A stretch of DNA of 50,581 nt, taken from NCBI GenBank assembly GCA_030601745.1, contig JAUWBI010000014.1, positions 1-50,581 of the forward strand, written 5' to 3'. The position numbers and the translations under genes are program-made. Under the pieces are notes generated by a model. The model had not been told where the DNA came from, did not search any database, and was given only the letters and a program-made list of their open reading frames with translations. Numbering within the stretch: position 1 is the first letter of the stretch; the number at the start of each line of letters is the position of its first letter. Source of the DNA: Phycisphaerae bacterium. Lineage in GTDB: Bacteria > Planctomycetota > Phycisphaerae > Sedimentisphaerales > Anaerobacaceae. Positions 23,847 through 32,134 of this stretch are shown piece after piece.

Positions 23847-25685
23847 CTATCTCATCAAAACGCGAATGTGTGCTTCTACCGAGGCGCTCAGCCCTTCCGG
23901 ATGATACCCTCCTTCAAGAACAGAAACAAGCCGGCCTGCGCAGCACTTCTCCGCTATGCCTTTGACGGTCTGCGTCAGTTGCGCAAATCCTTGCGCGGTG
24001 ACCTCCATACCGCCGAGCAGGTCATCCTTGTGGGCGTCGAATCCCGCGGAGATAAGTACAAAGTCCGGAGAAAAAGCAAGGGCTGCAGGCTTGAGTTCCT
24101 CTTCAAAGACTCTCAGATAATCGCCGTCGCCGGAACCAGCCGGCAAGGGTACATTGATGTTGTAATTCAAACCTTTTCCGCTTCCCTTTTCCGCTTCGCT
24201 TCCGGTGCCCGGATAGAAGGGATACTGATGAACGCTAAAGTACAGCACGGCGGGGTCATTATAAAACATTGCCTGAGTTCCGTTGCCATGGTGCACATCC
24301 CAATCGACAATAAGTATCTTTGACAGGTTATATTTCTTTTGAATATACCGGGTGCCGACGGCAACATTGTTAAAGATGCAGAACCCCATCGCTTTATCCT
24401 TTGTTGCGTGGTGGCCCGGCGGGCGAATTGCGCAAAAGGCGTTCGAGATTTTTCCCTCCATAACGGCGTCGATTGCAGAGAGCACTCCTCCCGCCGCCGC
24501 CAGCGCTGCTTCATAGGATTTCGGTGATACCGGAGTGTCTATGGAATCCAAATATCTTGTGCCGTCTTCGCAACTTTTCCTGGCTCGCTCTATATATTCA
24601 GCGGTGTGAACCGTAGTGAGCCATTCCAGAGGAGCCGGGGCCGGCGTGAGCAGGAATAATTGAGAGTGTAACCCTTTCGCTTTTAACCTCTCGACTATCG
24701 CGACCAATCTCTGCGGTGCCTCCGGATGGCCTTCGGTTGTTTTGTGCTCGAGGTAAATATCATCGTAAAGGAACCCTGTTCTTGATGTTCTTTGGGCCTG
24801 ATTCTCTTTCGCCATATCCTGTTCGGTAGATACATTGTTAGGCGCCCTTCTTACGCAGCGAAACCCTATGGCATCGCTCGCCAGACAGGTATCATCGATG
24901 GAAGGGTCGCTTGCACGATAAGCTGAACGGCAGGTGCCGGCGCTGGAGTTCCATGCGCCGCCTCGCAAGACCCTCTCCTGTCCGGTGGCTGGACCTTTTG
25001 GGTTTTTCTCCGGGCTTTGTTTGTAATAATCCTCAGAATAAAAATCGTTACACCATTCTGCCACATTTCCGTGCATATCGTAAAGCCCCCAAAGATTGGG
25101 TTTCTTTTGTCCGACAGGATGCGTCCTGCCGGATGAGTTATCAGCGAACCAGGCATTGGCTTTCAGTTTCCGCACATTGTTACCAAAACTATATTTTGTC
25201 CTCGTCCCCGCCCGACAGGCGTACTCCCATTCCGCCTCCGTAGGAAGTCTGTATCCGTTTGCATCGAAGTTGCAGTCCCAGGTTTCTTCATCGTAGCAAA
25301 GCTCAAGGTTCTCTGCGAGTGAACGCTCGTTGCAGTACCGGGCCGCATCGGTCCAGTTCATCTGCTCTAAGGGGTTCTTTGGATTCTTGAAGTGCGAGGG
25401 GTCGGAGATTTGATACTTCTTGAACTGCTCCTGAACCACTTCATATCTGTCCATCCAGAAAGGACTGACCCATACCCTGTGTACGAACGACTCGTCGGAT
25501 GCTCCCTTCTTGCTTCCCATCTCAAACCAACCTCCAGGAATCATAACCATTTCTATACCGCTCTCTGTCTTTATGACCCGCGGCGCATCGGCGGTATCCT
25601 TAGCACGGCGGCAGCCGGAGAAAATTGCGAAGAGCAGCAGCAGACAAAAAACGCCCGCTAACTTTTTTTGGCTTCTAATTTTCAC
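23847..25685 (-). CDS. Lipoprotein fusing an FGE/SUMF1-like domain to a histone-deacetylase-like domain
   Basis: A 612-residue protein starting at a GTG. The signal peptide ends in the lipobox FSGC. Residues about 40-285 are a formylglycine-generating-enzyme/SUMF1 domain: MVMIPGGWFEMGS, YRLPTEAEWEYACRAGT, GLYDMHGNVAEWCNDFY, RVLRGGAWNSS, GFRCVRR. Residues about 305-612 are a class II histone-deacetylase/AcuC-type amidohydrolase with RPPGHHA, VDWDVHHGNGTQ, ISAGFDAHKDD and VLEGGYH, so the zinc ligands and catalytic His pair are present. One uninterrupted frame spans both; an internal ATG at the junction has only a weak ribosome site. Export as a lipoprotein is unexpected for this deacetylase fold and suggests an extracytoplasmic acetyl-amide substrate. 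Next to MBOAT and SGNH genes it may deacylate the same surface molecule. Confidence 0.82.
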   Translation of the reverse strand: MKIRSQKKLAGVFCLLLLFAIFSGCRRAKDTADAPRVIKTESGIEMVMIPGGWFEMGSKKGASDESFVHRVWVSPFWMDRYEVVQEQFKKYQISDPSHFKNPKNPLEQMNWTDAARYCNERSLAENLELCYDEETWDCNFDANGYRLPTEAEWEYACRAGTRTKYSFGNNVRKLKANAWFADNSSGRTHPVGQKKPNLWGLYDMHGNVAEWCNDFYSEDYYKQSPEKNPKGPATGQERVLRGGAWNSSAGTCRSAYRASDPSIDDTCLASDAIGFRCVRRAPNNVSTEQDMAKENQAQRTSRTGFLYDDIYLEHKTTEGHPEAPQRLVAIVERLKAKGLHSQLFLLTPAPAPLEWLTTVHTAEYIERARKSCEDGTRYLDSIDTPVSPKSYEAALAAAGGVLSAIDAVMEGKISNAFCAIRPPGHHATKDKAMGFCIFNNVAVGTRYIQKKYNLSKILIVDWDVHHGNGTQAMFYNDPAVLYFSVHQYPFYPGTGSEAEKGSGKGLNYNINVPLPAGSGDGDYLRVFEEELKPAALAFSPDFVLISAGFDAHKDDLLGGMEVTAQGFAQLTQTVKGIAEKCCAGRLVSVLEGGYHPEGLSASVEAHIRVLMR

Positions 25686-25769
25686 GAATAAGACCTGGCA
25701 TAAATTTATAAAGTGCCACGGCCATCCTGGCCGTTTTTTACGGGCTGGCAGCCCGTACCACCACGGATT
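25686..25769. terminator. Paired palindromes between the TolB-like and fusion genes
   Basis: CGGCCATCC/TGGCCG followed by a T-run, then ACGGGCTGGCAGCCCGT. Both belong to repeat classes also seen at 33192-33240 and 33587-33625. They may terminate the leftward TolB transcript before the fusion gene, which would then need its own promoter; none was identified. Confidence 0.4.
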
Positions 25770-26876
25770 TTAATTTTTCCCTTCCCGGCTCAAACTCGGA
25801 ATCGGCACCCAATCGGGCTCCTTATTGTGGTTCCCATCGGTGGTGATTTGCACCCATTTGCCCGCCAAATCACTCACACATATATTCCAGCCCGGCGCCT
25901 TACCACCTACTTGTTCGGTCGCCTTAGGGCCATAACTGAATGCGATGTACCTGCCATCCGGTGAGAAATCACTGTGATAAACTTCATACTCTTTTCCACA
26001 CTTGATAGCGCGACGGACGTCAGTCACCCGTGGTGCGGCGGATGCCAGGTCGATATTGCCCACGCATAGAACCCAATCACTCAACCCCCACGTTATCTTC
26101 TTACCATCGAGACTGCAATCAGGCCTGCAACCCGTGACCCCATACTTTGTCAAATCAAAGACCTTGGTTCCGTTGGCTCTGAAAGTCAGGTTGGCGTGTT
26201 TGAAACCCATACCACCGTGCACCGTGGCAAGAAACCAGTTGCCGTCTGGTGACCAGCAAATATTATAAAGATGATGTAAGCTTTTATTTGGGTGTTCCCT
26301 GTGTTTGCGCGTCTCTATATCGTAAAAGAAAAGCCCTTTGGTGGCAAAATCCTTAATCGTGTAACGGGCAAATTCTCCCTTTAGATAGGCGATAGTTTTC
26401 CCGTCGGGACCCCAGCATGGCTGCCGAGCATTATCAGCAACCTTGACGCGTCCGGTTCCGTCGATGTTCATATAGTAAACGTTTCGGGCTTTCCTGCTTT
26501 CTGTGCCTTCATCCCGCCCCTGCGGCAGGGGCGAGGATTCATCCGCAACGAAACAGATTTTCGTACCATCGGGCGAGCCGTGGGGATACATCTCGTCCAC
26601 ATCAGCGGTATTGGTGAGATTGACCGGGTTGGAACCATCCGCATTTATCAAGTACAATTCCCAGTTTTTCTTGCCGTGGGTTTCACGGTAGGTTTCATAA
26701 ACTATCTTGAATGGTATTTCTTTTAACTTTTCCTCAGATAGCGCTTCCGACCCGCAAAGACCTTCATTCACCGTGAAAAGACTTAACAAAACAGACAAAA
26801 GAATGCCTCTACGTATTCCAGACAACTTTGTTTTTGTAACATACCACATCTTTGCTATATTACCTCCTCTACGCAC
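25770..26876 (-). CDS. TolB-like beta-propeller protein, copy 1
   Basis: An exported protein of about 359-368 residues made of PD40/WD40-like blades: WELYLINADGSNPVNLTNT, DGTKICFV, YYMNIDGTGRVKVADNA, CWGPDGKTIAYL, ICWSPDGNW, DFSPDGRYIAFSYGP. A signal-like hydrophobic stretch (GILLSVLLSLFTVNEG) is near the start. Function is unknown; relatives bind proteins or sugars in the periplasm. It is a clear tandem paralogue of the next gene upstream. The start is unusual: GGAGG is perfectly spaced from ATA, where the paralogue has ATG. Usable starts are a GTG at 26876 or an ATG at 26849 (13 bases after GGAGG). A palindrome adds 10 residues (SSPLPQGRDE) absent from the paralogue. Confidence 0.75.
   Translation of the reverse strand: MRRGGNIAKMWYVTKTKLSGIRRGILLSVLLSLFTVNEGLCGSEALSEEKLKEIPFKIVYETYRETHGKKNWELYLINADGSNPVNLTNTADVDEMYPHGSPDGTKICFVADESSPLPQGRDEGTESRKARNVYYMNIDGTGRVKVADNARQPCWGPDGKTIAYLKGEFARYTIKDFATKGLFFYDIETRKHREHPNKSLHHLYNICWSPDGNWFLATVHGGMGFKHANLTFRANGTKVFDLTKYGVTGCRPDCSLDGKKITWGLSDWVLCVGNIDLASAAPRVTDVRRAIKCGKEYEVYHSDFSPDGRYIAFSYGPKATEQVGGKAPGWNICVSDLAGKWVQITTDGNHNKEPDWVPIPSLSREGKN
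26508..26543. repeat. 30-bp palindromic insert in TolB-like copy 1
   Basis: The core CGCCCCTGCGGCAGGGGCG is bounded by TTCATC at 26508-26513 and 26538-26543, 30 bp apart. The neighbouring paralogue reads straight through this position (VVDE-GTGRRK versus VADE-insert-GTESRK), so this is an insertion with a 6-bp target duplication, in frame. Confidence 0.8.
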
Positions 26877-26952
26877 ATAGCTAAAATTGAAATTAATCGT
26901 TTCGACTCAGCCATTTTTCGCGGAGCGCATCTTTTCCTCAGCCTGGCTTCGC

Positions 26953-28032
26953 TTACCGGCTCGGAGTCGCAATCGGCACCCAGTCGGGCTCTTTGTTGTG
27001 ATTCCCGTCTCTGGTGATTTGCACCCATTTGCCTGTCATATCACTCACGCAGATATTCCAGCCCTTCGCTTTCCCGCCTACCTGCTGGCCTCCCTTGAAA
27101 GGGCCGTAGCTAAAAGCGATGTACCTGCCATCCGGTGAGAAGTCAACGTGATAAACTTTGGACCTGCGCAGGCAGGTAACAACTTCGCGAATATTAGTGA
27201 CCCGTGGGCTGCTCGACATCAGGTCAATATTGGCAACGCATAAATTCCAGTCAGTCTCTCCCCATACCATCTTCGTGCCGTCAAGATTAAAGTCGGGCCT
27301 GCACCCCTTGACTCTCCACCGTCCCAGGTCAAAGACCCTTGTTCCGTCGGCTTCAAAAGTCAGGATGGTATCGCTGTAACCCATACCTCCGTGTACGGCA
27401 GCAGCAAACCAATTGCCGTCGGGTGACCAGCAAATAGCATAGATGTGGTGTAAACTTTTATTTGGGTGCGTTTTGTGCTGACGGGTCTGTAGGTCGTAAA
27501 TCAAAAGTTCCGAGGTTGCATACTCCCTGGTACTGTAGCGTTCATACTCTCCCTTTAGATAGGCGATAGCTTTCCCATCGGGACTCCAGCACGGCTGCCG
27601 TGCGTTATCAGCAACCTTGACACGCCCGGTTCCGTCGATGTTCATATAGTAGACGCTCCGAACCTTTCTTCTTCCTGTCCCTTCATCAACAACGAAACAG
27701 ATCTTCGTACCATCGCCAGAAGCGTGGGGGTACATCTCATCGACGTCAGGGGTATTGGTGAGATTAACCGGATTGGAACCATCTGCATTCATCAAGTACA
27801 ATTCCCAGTTGTTTTTACCATTGGTTTTACGGTAAGTTTCATATACGATCTTAAAGGGGATTTCTTTCAGGTTCAGCTCGGTTCGCGGCGAAGGGACTTT
27901 TCTCGGCCTTCGCCTATTTTGCCTTGCTGGTCTGCAAATCGCATCATTAACTACAATCAGAGTTAGCAAAGAACAGAGAAGAAAGCCGATACCTGTTCGA
28001 GACAACCCTGTAATATACAACCTTTTTGCCAT
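26953..28032 (-). CDS. TolB-like beta-propeller protein, copy 2
   Basis: The ATG at 28032 follows GAGAAGGTAAT and begins MAKRLYITGLSRTGIGFLL, a signal peptide; an in-frame codon at 28089 would add an unlikely leader. About 359 residues with the same PD40 blades as copy 1: WELYLMNADGSNPVNLTNT, YYMNIDGTGRVKVADNA, CWSPDGKAIAYL, ICWSPDGNWFAAAVHGG, DFSPDGRYIAFSYGP. The two copies are alignable along their whole length without gaps except the palindromic insert in copy 1, indicating recent tandem duplication. Binding partner unknown. It begins the leftward series of five genes ending with the SGNH protein. Confidence 0.8.
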   Translation of the reverse strand: MAKRLYITGLSRTGIGFLLCSLLTLIVVNDAICRPARQNRRRPRKVPSPRTELNLKEIPFKIVYETYRKTNGKNNWELYLMNADGSNPVNLTNTPDVDEMYPHASGDGTKICFVVDEGTGRRKVRSVYYMNIDGTGRVKVADNARQPCWSPDGKAIAYLKGEYERYSTREYATSELLIYDLQTRQHKTHPNKSLHHIYAICWSPDGNWFAAAVHGGMGYSDTILTFEADGTRVFDLGRWRVKGCRPDFNLDGTKMVWGETDWNLCVANIDLMSSSPRVTNIREVVTCLRRSKVYHVDFSPDGRYIAFSYGPFKGGQQVGGKAKGWNICVSDMTGKWVQITRDGNHNKEPDWVPIATPSR

Positions 28033-28178
28033 ATTACCTTCTCTACACCTACGCATAAATCTGCCACAGCAATTTTCAAGAGCCGTCATTTCTCAGGGTT
28101 TTCCAAATACATCGTTTTTTTGTTTGGGTGCCCTCAGATAATAATAGTATAACCGCAACACGCGACAAAACCAAGCTA

Positions 28179-28388
28179 ATGTCGGATTTTTTGCACATAA
28201 CAAAGCAGTATCTGCCGGCGAACAGGTTTATCCTGAGCTGTCGAAATGGTGCAGATGCGGCTATATGTACAATAACCGATTGGCAAAATGAGAGAGACAT
28301 TGTTATAGTTAGAGCACTAAAAGTCGATATCCGGCAAATTTGTTGTTCTCTTATTGGTGATGTATTGATAGAGATTCCCGAAGAATAA
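28179..28388 (+). CDS. Small hypothetical protein upstream of rtcA
   Basis: A 69-residue frame starting at ATG 28179 (a GTG at 28128 is also possible). Its stop at 28386-28388 lies two bases before the rtcA ATG, suggesting translational coupling. The sequence MSDFLHITKQYLPANRFILS...RNGADAAICTITDWQNERD...IGDVLIEIPEE has no family I recognise. It has no ribosome site at the ATG and no signal peptide. Support is mainly the tight junction with rtcA, so it could be spurious. Confidence 0.4.
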   Translation: MSDFLHITKQYLPANRFILSCRNGADAAICTITDWQNERDIVIVRALKVDIRQICCSLIGDVLIEIPEE

Positions 28389-28390
28389 TT

Positions 28391-29452
28391 ATGGAAACCG
28401 TTTTCGTTGATGGCAGCGCAGGTGAGGGCGGAGGACAGATACTGCGAACAAGCTTGGCCTTGGCCTGCATAACCGGCAAAAGTTTGCATATTGAAAACAT
28501 CCGCGCAGCTCGCCGCAATCCCGGCCTGGCAAAGCAGCACCTCAGTTGTGTGCGAGCCGTCTGTCAAATCTGCGCCGGCCAATGCCGGGGAGCTGCCCTG
28601 CGCTCAAGTGTATTGGATTTTCACCCCGCCCCTCCGAGGGGTGGGGTTCAACCCGCTCCTGTGCAGAGCGGCGATTTTCATTTTGATATAGGCTCAGCCG
28701 GCTCCGCTTCTTTAGTAATTCAGACTGTCATACCTGCTTTATTTTTGGCCGACAAACCTTCAGCGGTTACCGTTACCGGCGGAACTCATAACCCGATGGC
28801 CCCACCATTTGACTTTCTTTCCGAGACGTTCCTGCCTGCCATTGTAGCCGCCGGTTTCCGGGGCAATTGCAAACTGATAAAGCACGGCTTCTATCCCGCC
28901 GGCGGCGGAAAAATAACCTTTGATATCCAGCCGTGGCAAAAAAGCACAGACCGGATAATCGACCTTTGTGAGCTGGGTAAGGAACCACAAATTCACGCCC
29001 GAATATACACCGCCAAACTCCCGCCACACATCGCTCAGCGCCAGCGGAAACTATTACTCCAGAGTGGGCTAAACATCCAGAATGTCGAGCACATCGAGGT
29101 AACGGACTCTGACGGCCCCGGCAATTGCGCAATGATCCGACTTTGTAGCGGCGAACGCACAACGGTATTTACTGCATTTGGAATGCAAGGCAAACCATCA
29201 CAGGAGGTAGTTAGTGAGGTCGTCAATTTGGCTGAAAATTTCCTGACCAGCGGAGCTGCCATCGACCGTTTCTTAGCTGACCAGCTTTTAATATATATGG
29301 CAATGGCAAAAGCCGGCTCTTTCACGACCAATGAGCTTTCCAGCCACCTTCAAACGAATATGGAGGTAATAAAGAAATTCCTGCCCGTTAACTTTAGCGT
29401 GGAACAGCAAAAGCAGGCCTATACAATTTCCTGCCTGCCCCGCGCCAATTGA
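28391..29452 (+). CDS. rtcA: RNA 3'-terminal phosphate cyclase
   Basis: A 353-residue RtcA/RCL family protein: VDGSAGEGGGQILRTSLALA at the N-terminus, HFDIGSAGSASLVIQT with the glycine-rich loop, GGTHNPMAPPFDFLSETFLPA, GFYPAGGGKITFDI, and the C-terminal HLQTN containing the conserved catalytic His region. It converts RNA 3'-phosphates to 2',3'-cyclic phosphates with ATP. No rtcB or rtcR is visible nearby. A 27-bp palindrome is read in frame as HPAPPRGGV just before the conserved GDFHFDIG strand; this is likely a surface loop, so activity may survive. The GH95 gene converges on it, leaving a 70-bp gap with a repeat fragment. Confidence 0.9.
   Translation: METVFVDGSAGEGGGQILRTSLALACITGKSLHIENIRAARRNPGLAKQHLSCVRAVCQICAGQCRGAALRSSVLDFHPAPPRGGVQPAPVQSGDFHFDIGSAGSASLVIQTVIPALFLADKPSAVTVTGGTHNPMAPPFDFLSETFLPAIVAAGFRGNCKLIKHGFYPAGGGKITFDIQPWQKSTDRIIDLCELGKEPQIHARIYTAKLPPHIAQRQRKLLLQSGLNIQNVEHIEVTDSDGPGNCAMIRLCSGERTTVFTAFGMQGKPSQEVVSEVVNLAENFLTSGAAIDRFLADQLLIYMAMAKAGSFTTNELSSHLQTNMEVIKKFLPVNFSVEQQKQAYTISCLPRAN
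28620..28650. repeat. 27-bp palindromic element in rtcA
   Basis: The core is CCCCGCCCCTCCGAGGGG, with TTCA at 28620-28623 and 28647-28650, exactly 27 bp apart. It adds nine residues (HPAPPRGGV) in frame. Confidence 0.75.
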
Positions 29453-29522
29453 GCTTAGGCTCACGCCTAATTGGTGCGGGGCCAGCCCCTTTAATCCGCT
29501 TGGGGATGCCTTACGGCATTAC

Positions 29523-31910
29523 TCATATTCGTTCGAGATGTCTGTTCAAGGTGTAGCTTTTTCCGGCCCTGGTTTTGATTTCAACGACCTTATCTTCGTG
29601 GCGTACCTTGCAAATCCCGCCGCGCTTAGCGTGGATGTCTGCTTTAATCAGTTTTCCGTCCTTCCAGGCGATGTTCACCTCGAACCCCCCGCGCGCACAC
29701 AATCCTTTTACCGAGCCCTCCGCCCACGCCTTTGGCAGCGCGGGCAGCAGGTGGATTTCGCCGACGTGACTTTGCAGCAGCATTTCAGCGATGCCGGCAC
29801 AGCCCCCATAGTTGCCGTCGATTTGAAACACCCTGCCCGGCCAGCAGCCATTCAGCAGATTCGGAAAGGCATTTCGGCCGACCAGTCGGCTAAGGTACCA
29901 GTGGGCCTGTTCTCCGTCGTGCATGCGGGCAAAAAAGCACGTCTTCCAGGCGTTGCTCCAACCCACGTCACCGCCGAAGCCGCGAAATTCCAGTGACTTG
30001 CGGGCCGCATCGAGCATCTCCGGCTTGAGCTGGTGGGTATATTGCCGGCCCGGATGCAGAGCGAACAGATGCGAGATGTGACGGTGATGTGGATCCGGCT
30101 CCTCAAACGGCTCAATCCACTCCATCAATCGGCCATCCGGGCCAATCTTAGGCAGGGCAAGTTTTGAACGGGCGGCGATGACCTCTCTGATGAAATCATC
30201 CTCGATGCCCAGAATCTCGGCCGCTTCGATGAGGTTGGTAAAAGTGTCCCAGATTATCTCTTGGTCCATCGACGGGCCCATCGACAGGTTGCAGGTTTTG
30301 CCATCAGGTGTGCGGAAACGGTTCTCGGGTGAGTTGGATGGGCCGGAGACCAGTTCGCCGGTCCTGGGATGTTCGACGAGCCAGTCGAGAAAGAACAGAG
30401 AAGCTTCCTTCAGTACAGGATAGGCCCTGGTCTTCAAAAATTTTTCATCGCCACCGAAGCGGTAATGCTCCATAAAGTGCTGCGTGCACCAGGCCGCCCC
30501 CATAGGCCACATCCCGTACCCGACGTTCCCGAATGGACTTGTATGGAGCCAAGCGTCGGTTGTGTGGTGGGCGACAAAGCCTCGACAGTTGTACACATCT
30601 CGTGCGGTCTTTCGCCCGGAAGGTATGAGCGCTTCGGTCAGCTTGAAAAATGGCTCGTGACATTCTGATAGATTCGTCACCTCCGCCGGCCAGTAGTTCA
30701 TCTGGATATTGATATTGATATGGTAGTCCGCGTTCCACGGTGCGGCGATATGCTCGTTCCACAAACCCTGCAGATTGCTCGGCATAGTACCGGGGCGCGA
30801 GCAGGAAATCAGAAGGTATCTGCCAAACTGGAAATACAGTGCCGTCAGGGCCGGGTCCTCGGTCCCTTCACGCAGGGCCCGAAGTCTCTCGTCGGTAGGC
30901 TCGCCGGCCGCAGGTGTCGTCCCAAGGTCCAGGCTTACACGCCTGAACAATCTGCGGTGCTCGGCTATATGGTCGGCCTTGATTCGCTCAAAACTTTTCT
31001 TCTCGACTGCGGCAAGCTGCTTGGCACAGACTCGAGCGAGGTCCCTCTTAAGCGGCTTATAGGGCTCGTTGAAATTGTAGTCCGTCGTTGCCACCAACAG
31101 CAGTGTTACCGCATCGGCCTTGTCTACTGCAGAGAGCTTGGGTATCAGCTTCCCGCCCTCCGGGATAATCCGTAGCTGTGCTTCGAACTTCACTCCCTTG
31201 TGTTTGCCGTCTTGTGTGGCCTGGCCTTTCATCACGATGAGGTCCGGTGCCAAGCCACCACCAGTGGCATCTGCAGGTCGAGAAAGGCTCACATCGAAAT
31301 TAATCTTACCGGGTTTATCACATGATAACCGGACAACAATACACTGGTCCACGGCGCTGGCAAAAACCTCACGAGTAAACGTGGCATCACCAACGCGGTA
31401 GGTAACTCGTGCAATGGCAGTGTCAAGGTCAAGCTCGCGGCGGTAGTCTGTTATGACCTGGCCGGGCTGGAATGTAAGCCTCAAATCACCGAGCGTCTGG
31501 TGGCTTCGCGGTGATATCCGAGGGGCCATAACCTCCCTTTGCATAATCCGCTGTGCTTCGGAATACTTGCCCTCGAAAATGAGCTTTCGCGCCTCGGCGA
31601 TATGCTTGTAGGCCCCGACACGGTCTTCCGGCACGGGCGGTCCAGCCCAGAGGGTGTCCTCATTGAGCTGAATCTGCTCGACAGTCGTGCCGCCGAATAC
31701 CATAGCTCCGAGCCGCCCGTTGCCAACCGCCAGCGCTTCAGTCCATTTTTGTGCGGGCTGACTGTACCATAATTGCAGCCCGCTCCAATCTTCGGTGCTG
31801 TTGCTATTAACCTGCGAATTTCCCGTCGCACATCCCACAATAAATATGCCGCCTGCAAACAATGCAAAAAGCAGTGGTGCGATTGTCGCTCTTACTCGTC
31901 CACTCTTCAT
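29523..31910 (-). CDS. GH95 family lipoprotein (alpha-L-fucosidase/alpha-L-galactosidase)
   Basis: A 795-residue lipoprotein with AGGAG before the ATG and the lipobox IVGC. The domain order is that of GH95: N-terminal super-sandwich (LWYSQPAQKWTEALAVGNGRLGAMVFGG, QLNEDTLWAGPP), a linker, then an (alpha/alpha)6 barrel with GLWNEHIAAPWNADYHININIQMNYWPAE (the Asn pair that activates water in the family) and SGPSNSPENRF (the acid Glu), ending in a beta domain. It would remove terminal alpha-1,2-L-fucose or L-galactose from exported glycans at the cell surface. It stands alone, convergent with rtcA, and complements the arabinan enzymes as part of a wider plant or algal polysaccharide programme. 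Substrate preference cannot be told from sequence alone. Confidence 0.9.
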   Translation of the reverse strand: MKSGRVRATIAPLLFALFAGGIFIVGCATGNSQVNSNSTEDWSGLQLWYSQPAQKWTEALAVGNGRLGAMVFGGTTVEQIQLNEDTLWAGPPVPEDRVGAYKHIAEARKLIFEGKYSEAQRIMQREVMAPRISPRSHQTLGDLRLTFQPGQVITDYRRELDLDTAIARVTYRVGDATFTREVFASAVDQCIVVRLSCDKPGKINFDVSLSRPADATGGGLAPDLIVMKGQATQDGKHKGVKFEAQLRIIPEGGKLIPKLSAVDKADAVTLLLVATTDYNFNEPYKPLKRDLARVCAKQLAAVEKKSFERIKADHIAEHRRLFRRVSLDLGTTPAAGEPTDERLRALREGTEDPALTALYFQFGRYLLISCSRPGTMPSNLQGLWNEHIAAPWNADYHININIQMNYWPAEVTNLSECHEPFFKLTEALIPSGRKTARDVYNCRGFVAHHTTDAWLHTSPFGNVGYGMWPMGAAWCTQHFMEHYRFGGDEKFLKTRAYPVLKEASLFFLDWLVEHPRTGELVSGPSNSPENRFRTPDGKTCNLSMGPSMDQEIIWDTFTNLIEAAEILGIEDDFIREVIAARSKLALPKIGPDGRLMEWIEPFEEPDPHHRHISHLFALHPGRQYTHQLKPEMLDAARKSLEFRGFGGDVGWSNAWKTCFFARMHDGEQAHWYLSRLVGRNAFPNLLNGCWPGRVFQIDGNYGGCAGIAEMLLQSHVGEIHLLPALPKAWAEGSVKGLCARGGFEVNIAWKDGKLIKADIHAKRGGICKVRHEDKVVEIKTRAGKSYTLNRHLERI

Positions 31911-32134
31911 TTTCAGCTCCTATAAATACGTAATGCAATTCAATTTCTTTGACATTTTTGTCCCGCACCCCCGCTGCTTCGCTTTTGCCTGCACCTCCCT
32001 GCTTTCTTGCGAAAGCAAGAAGGGAGGCACAGGTGCGAAGCCCCTCGGTTTGCTTCGCCCGCTGCCCTTTTTGCTTCGCAAAAACGAAGCAGGGGCAGGC
32101 AAGAAGCAGAGGGGCAAGCAAAACGGCGGGGGCT
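31911..32134. repeat. Palindrome-rich gap between the aminotransferase and GH95 genes
   Basis: Contains several members of the C-run/stem/G-run hairpin class: CCTCCCTGCTTTCTTGCG...AAGCAAGAAGGGAGG at about 31993-32027, and TTTTTGCTTCGCAAAAACGAAGC at about 32068-32090. No gene. The leftward GH95 ribosome site is at 31914-31920. Confidence 0.55.

Noticed and set aside
28076-28582. Minus-strand 168-codon frame overlapping the start of rtcA
   Set aside because: It lies antisense to well-supported rtcA and the small upstream frame, and has no recognisable domain.
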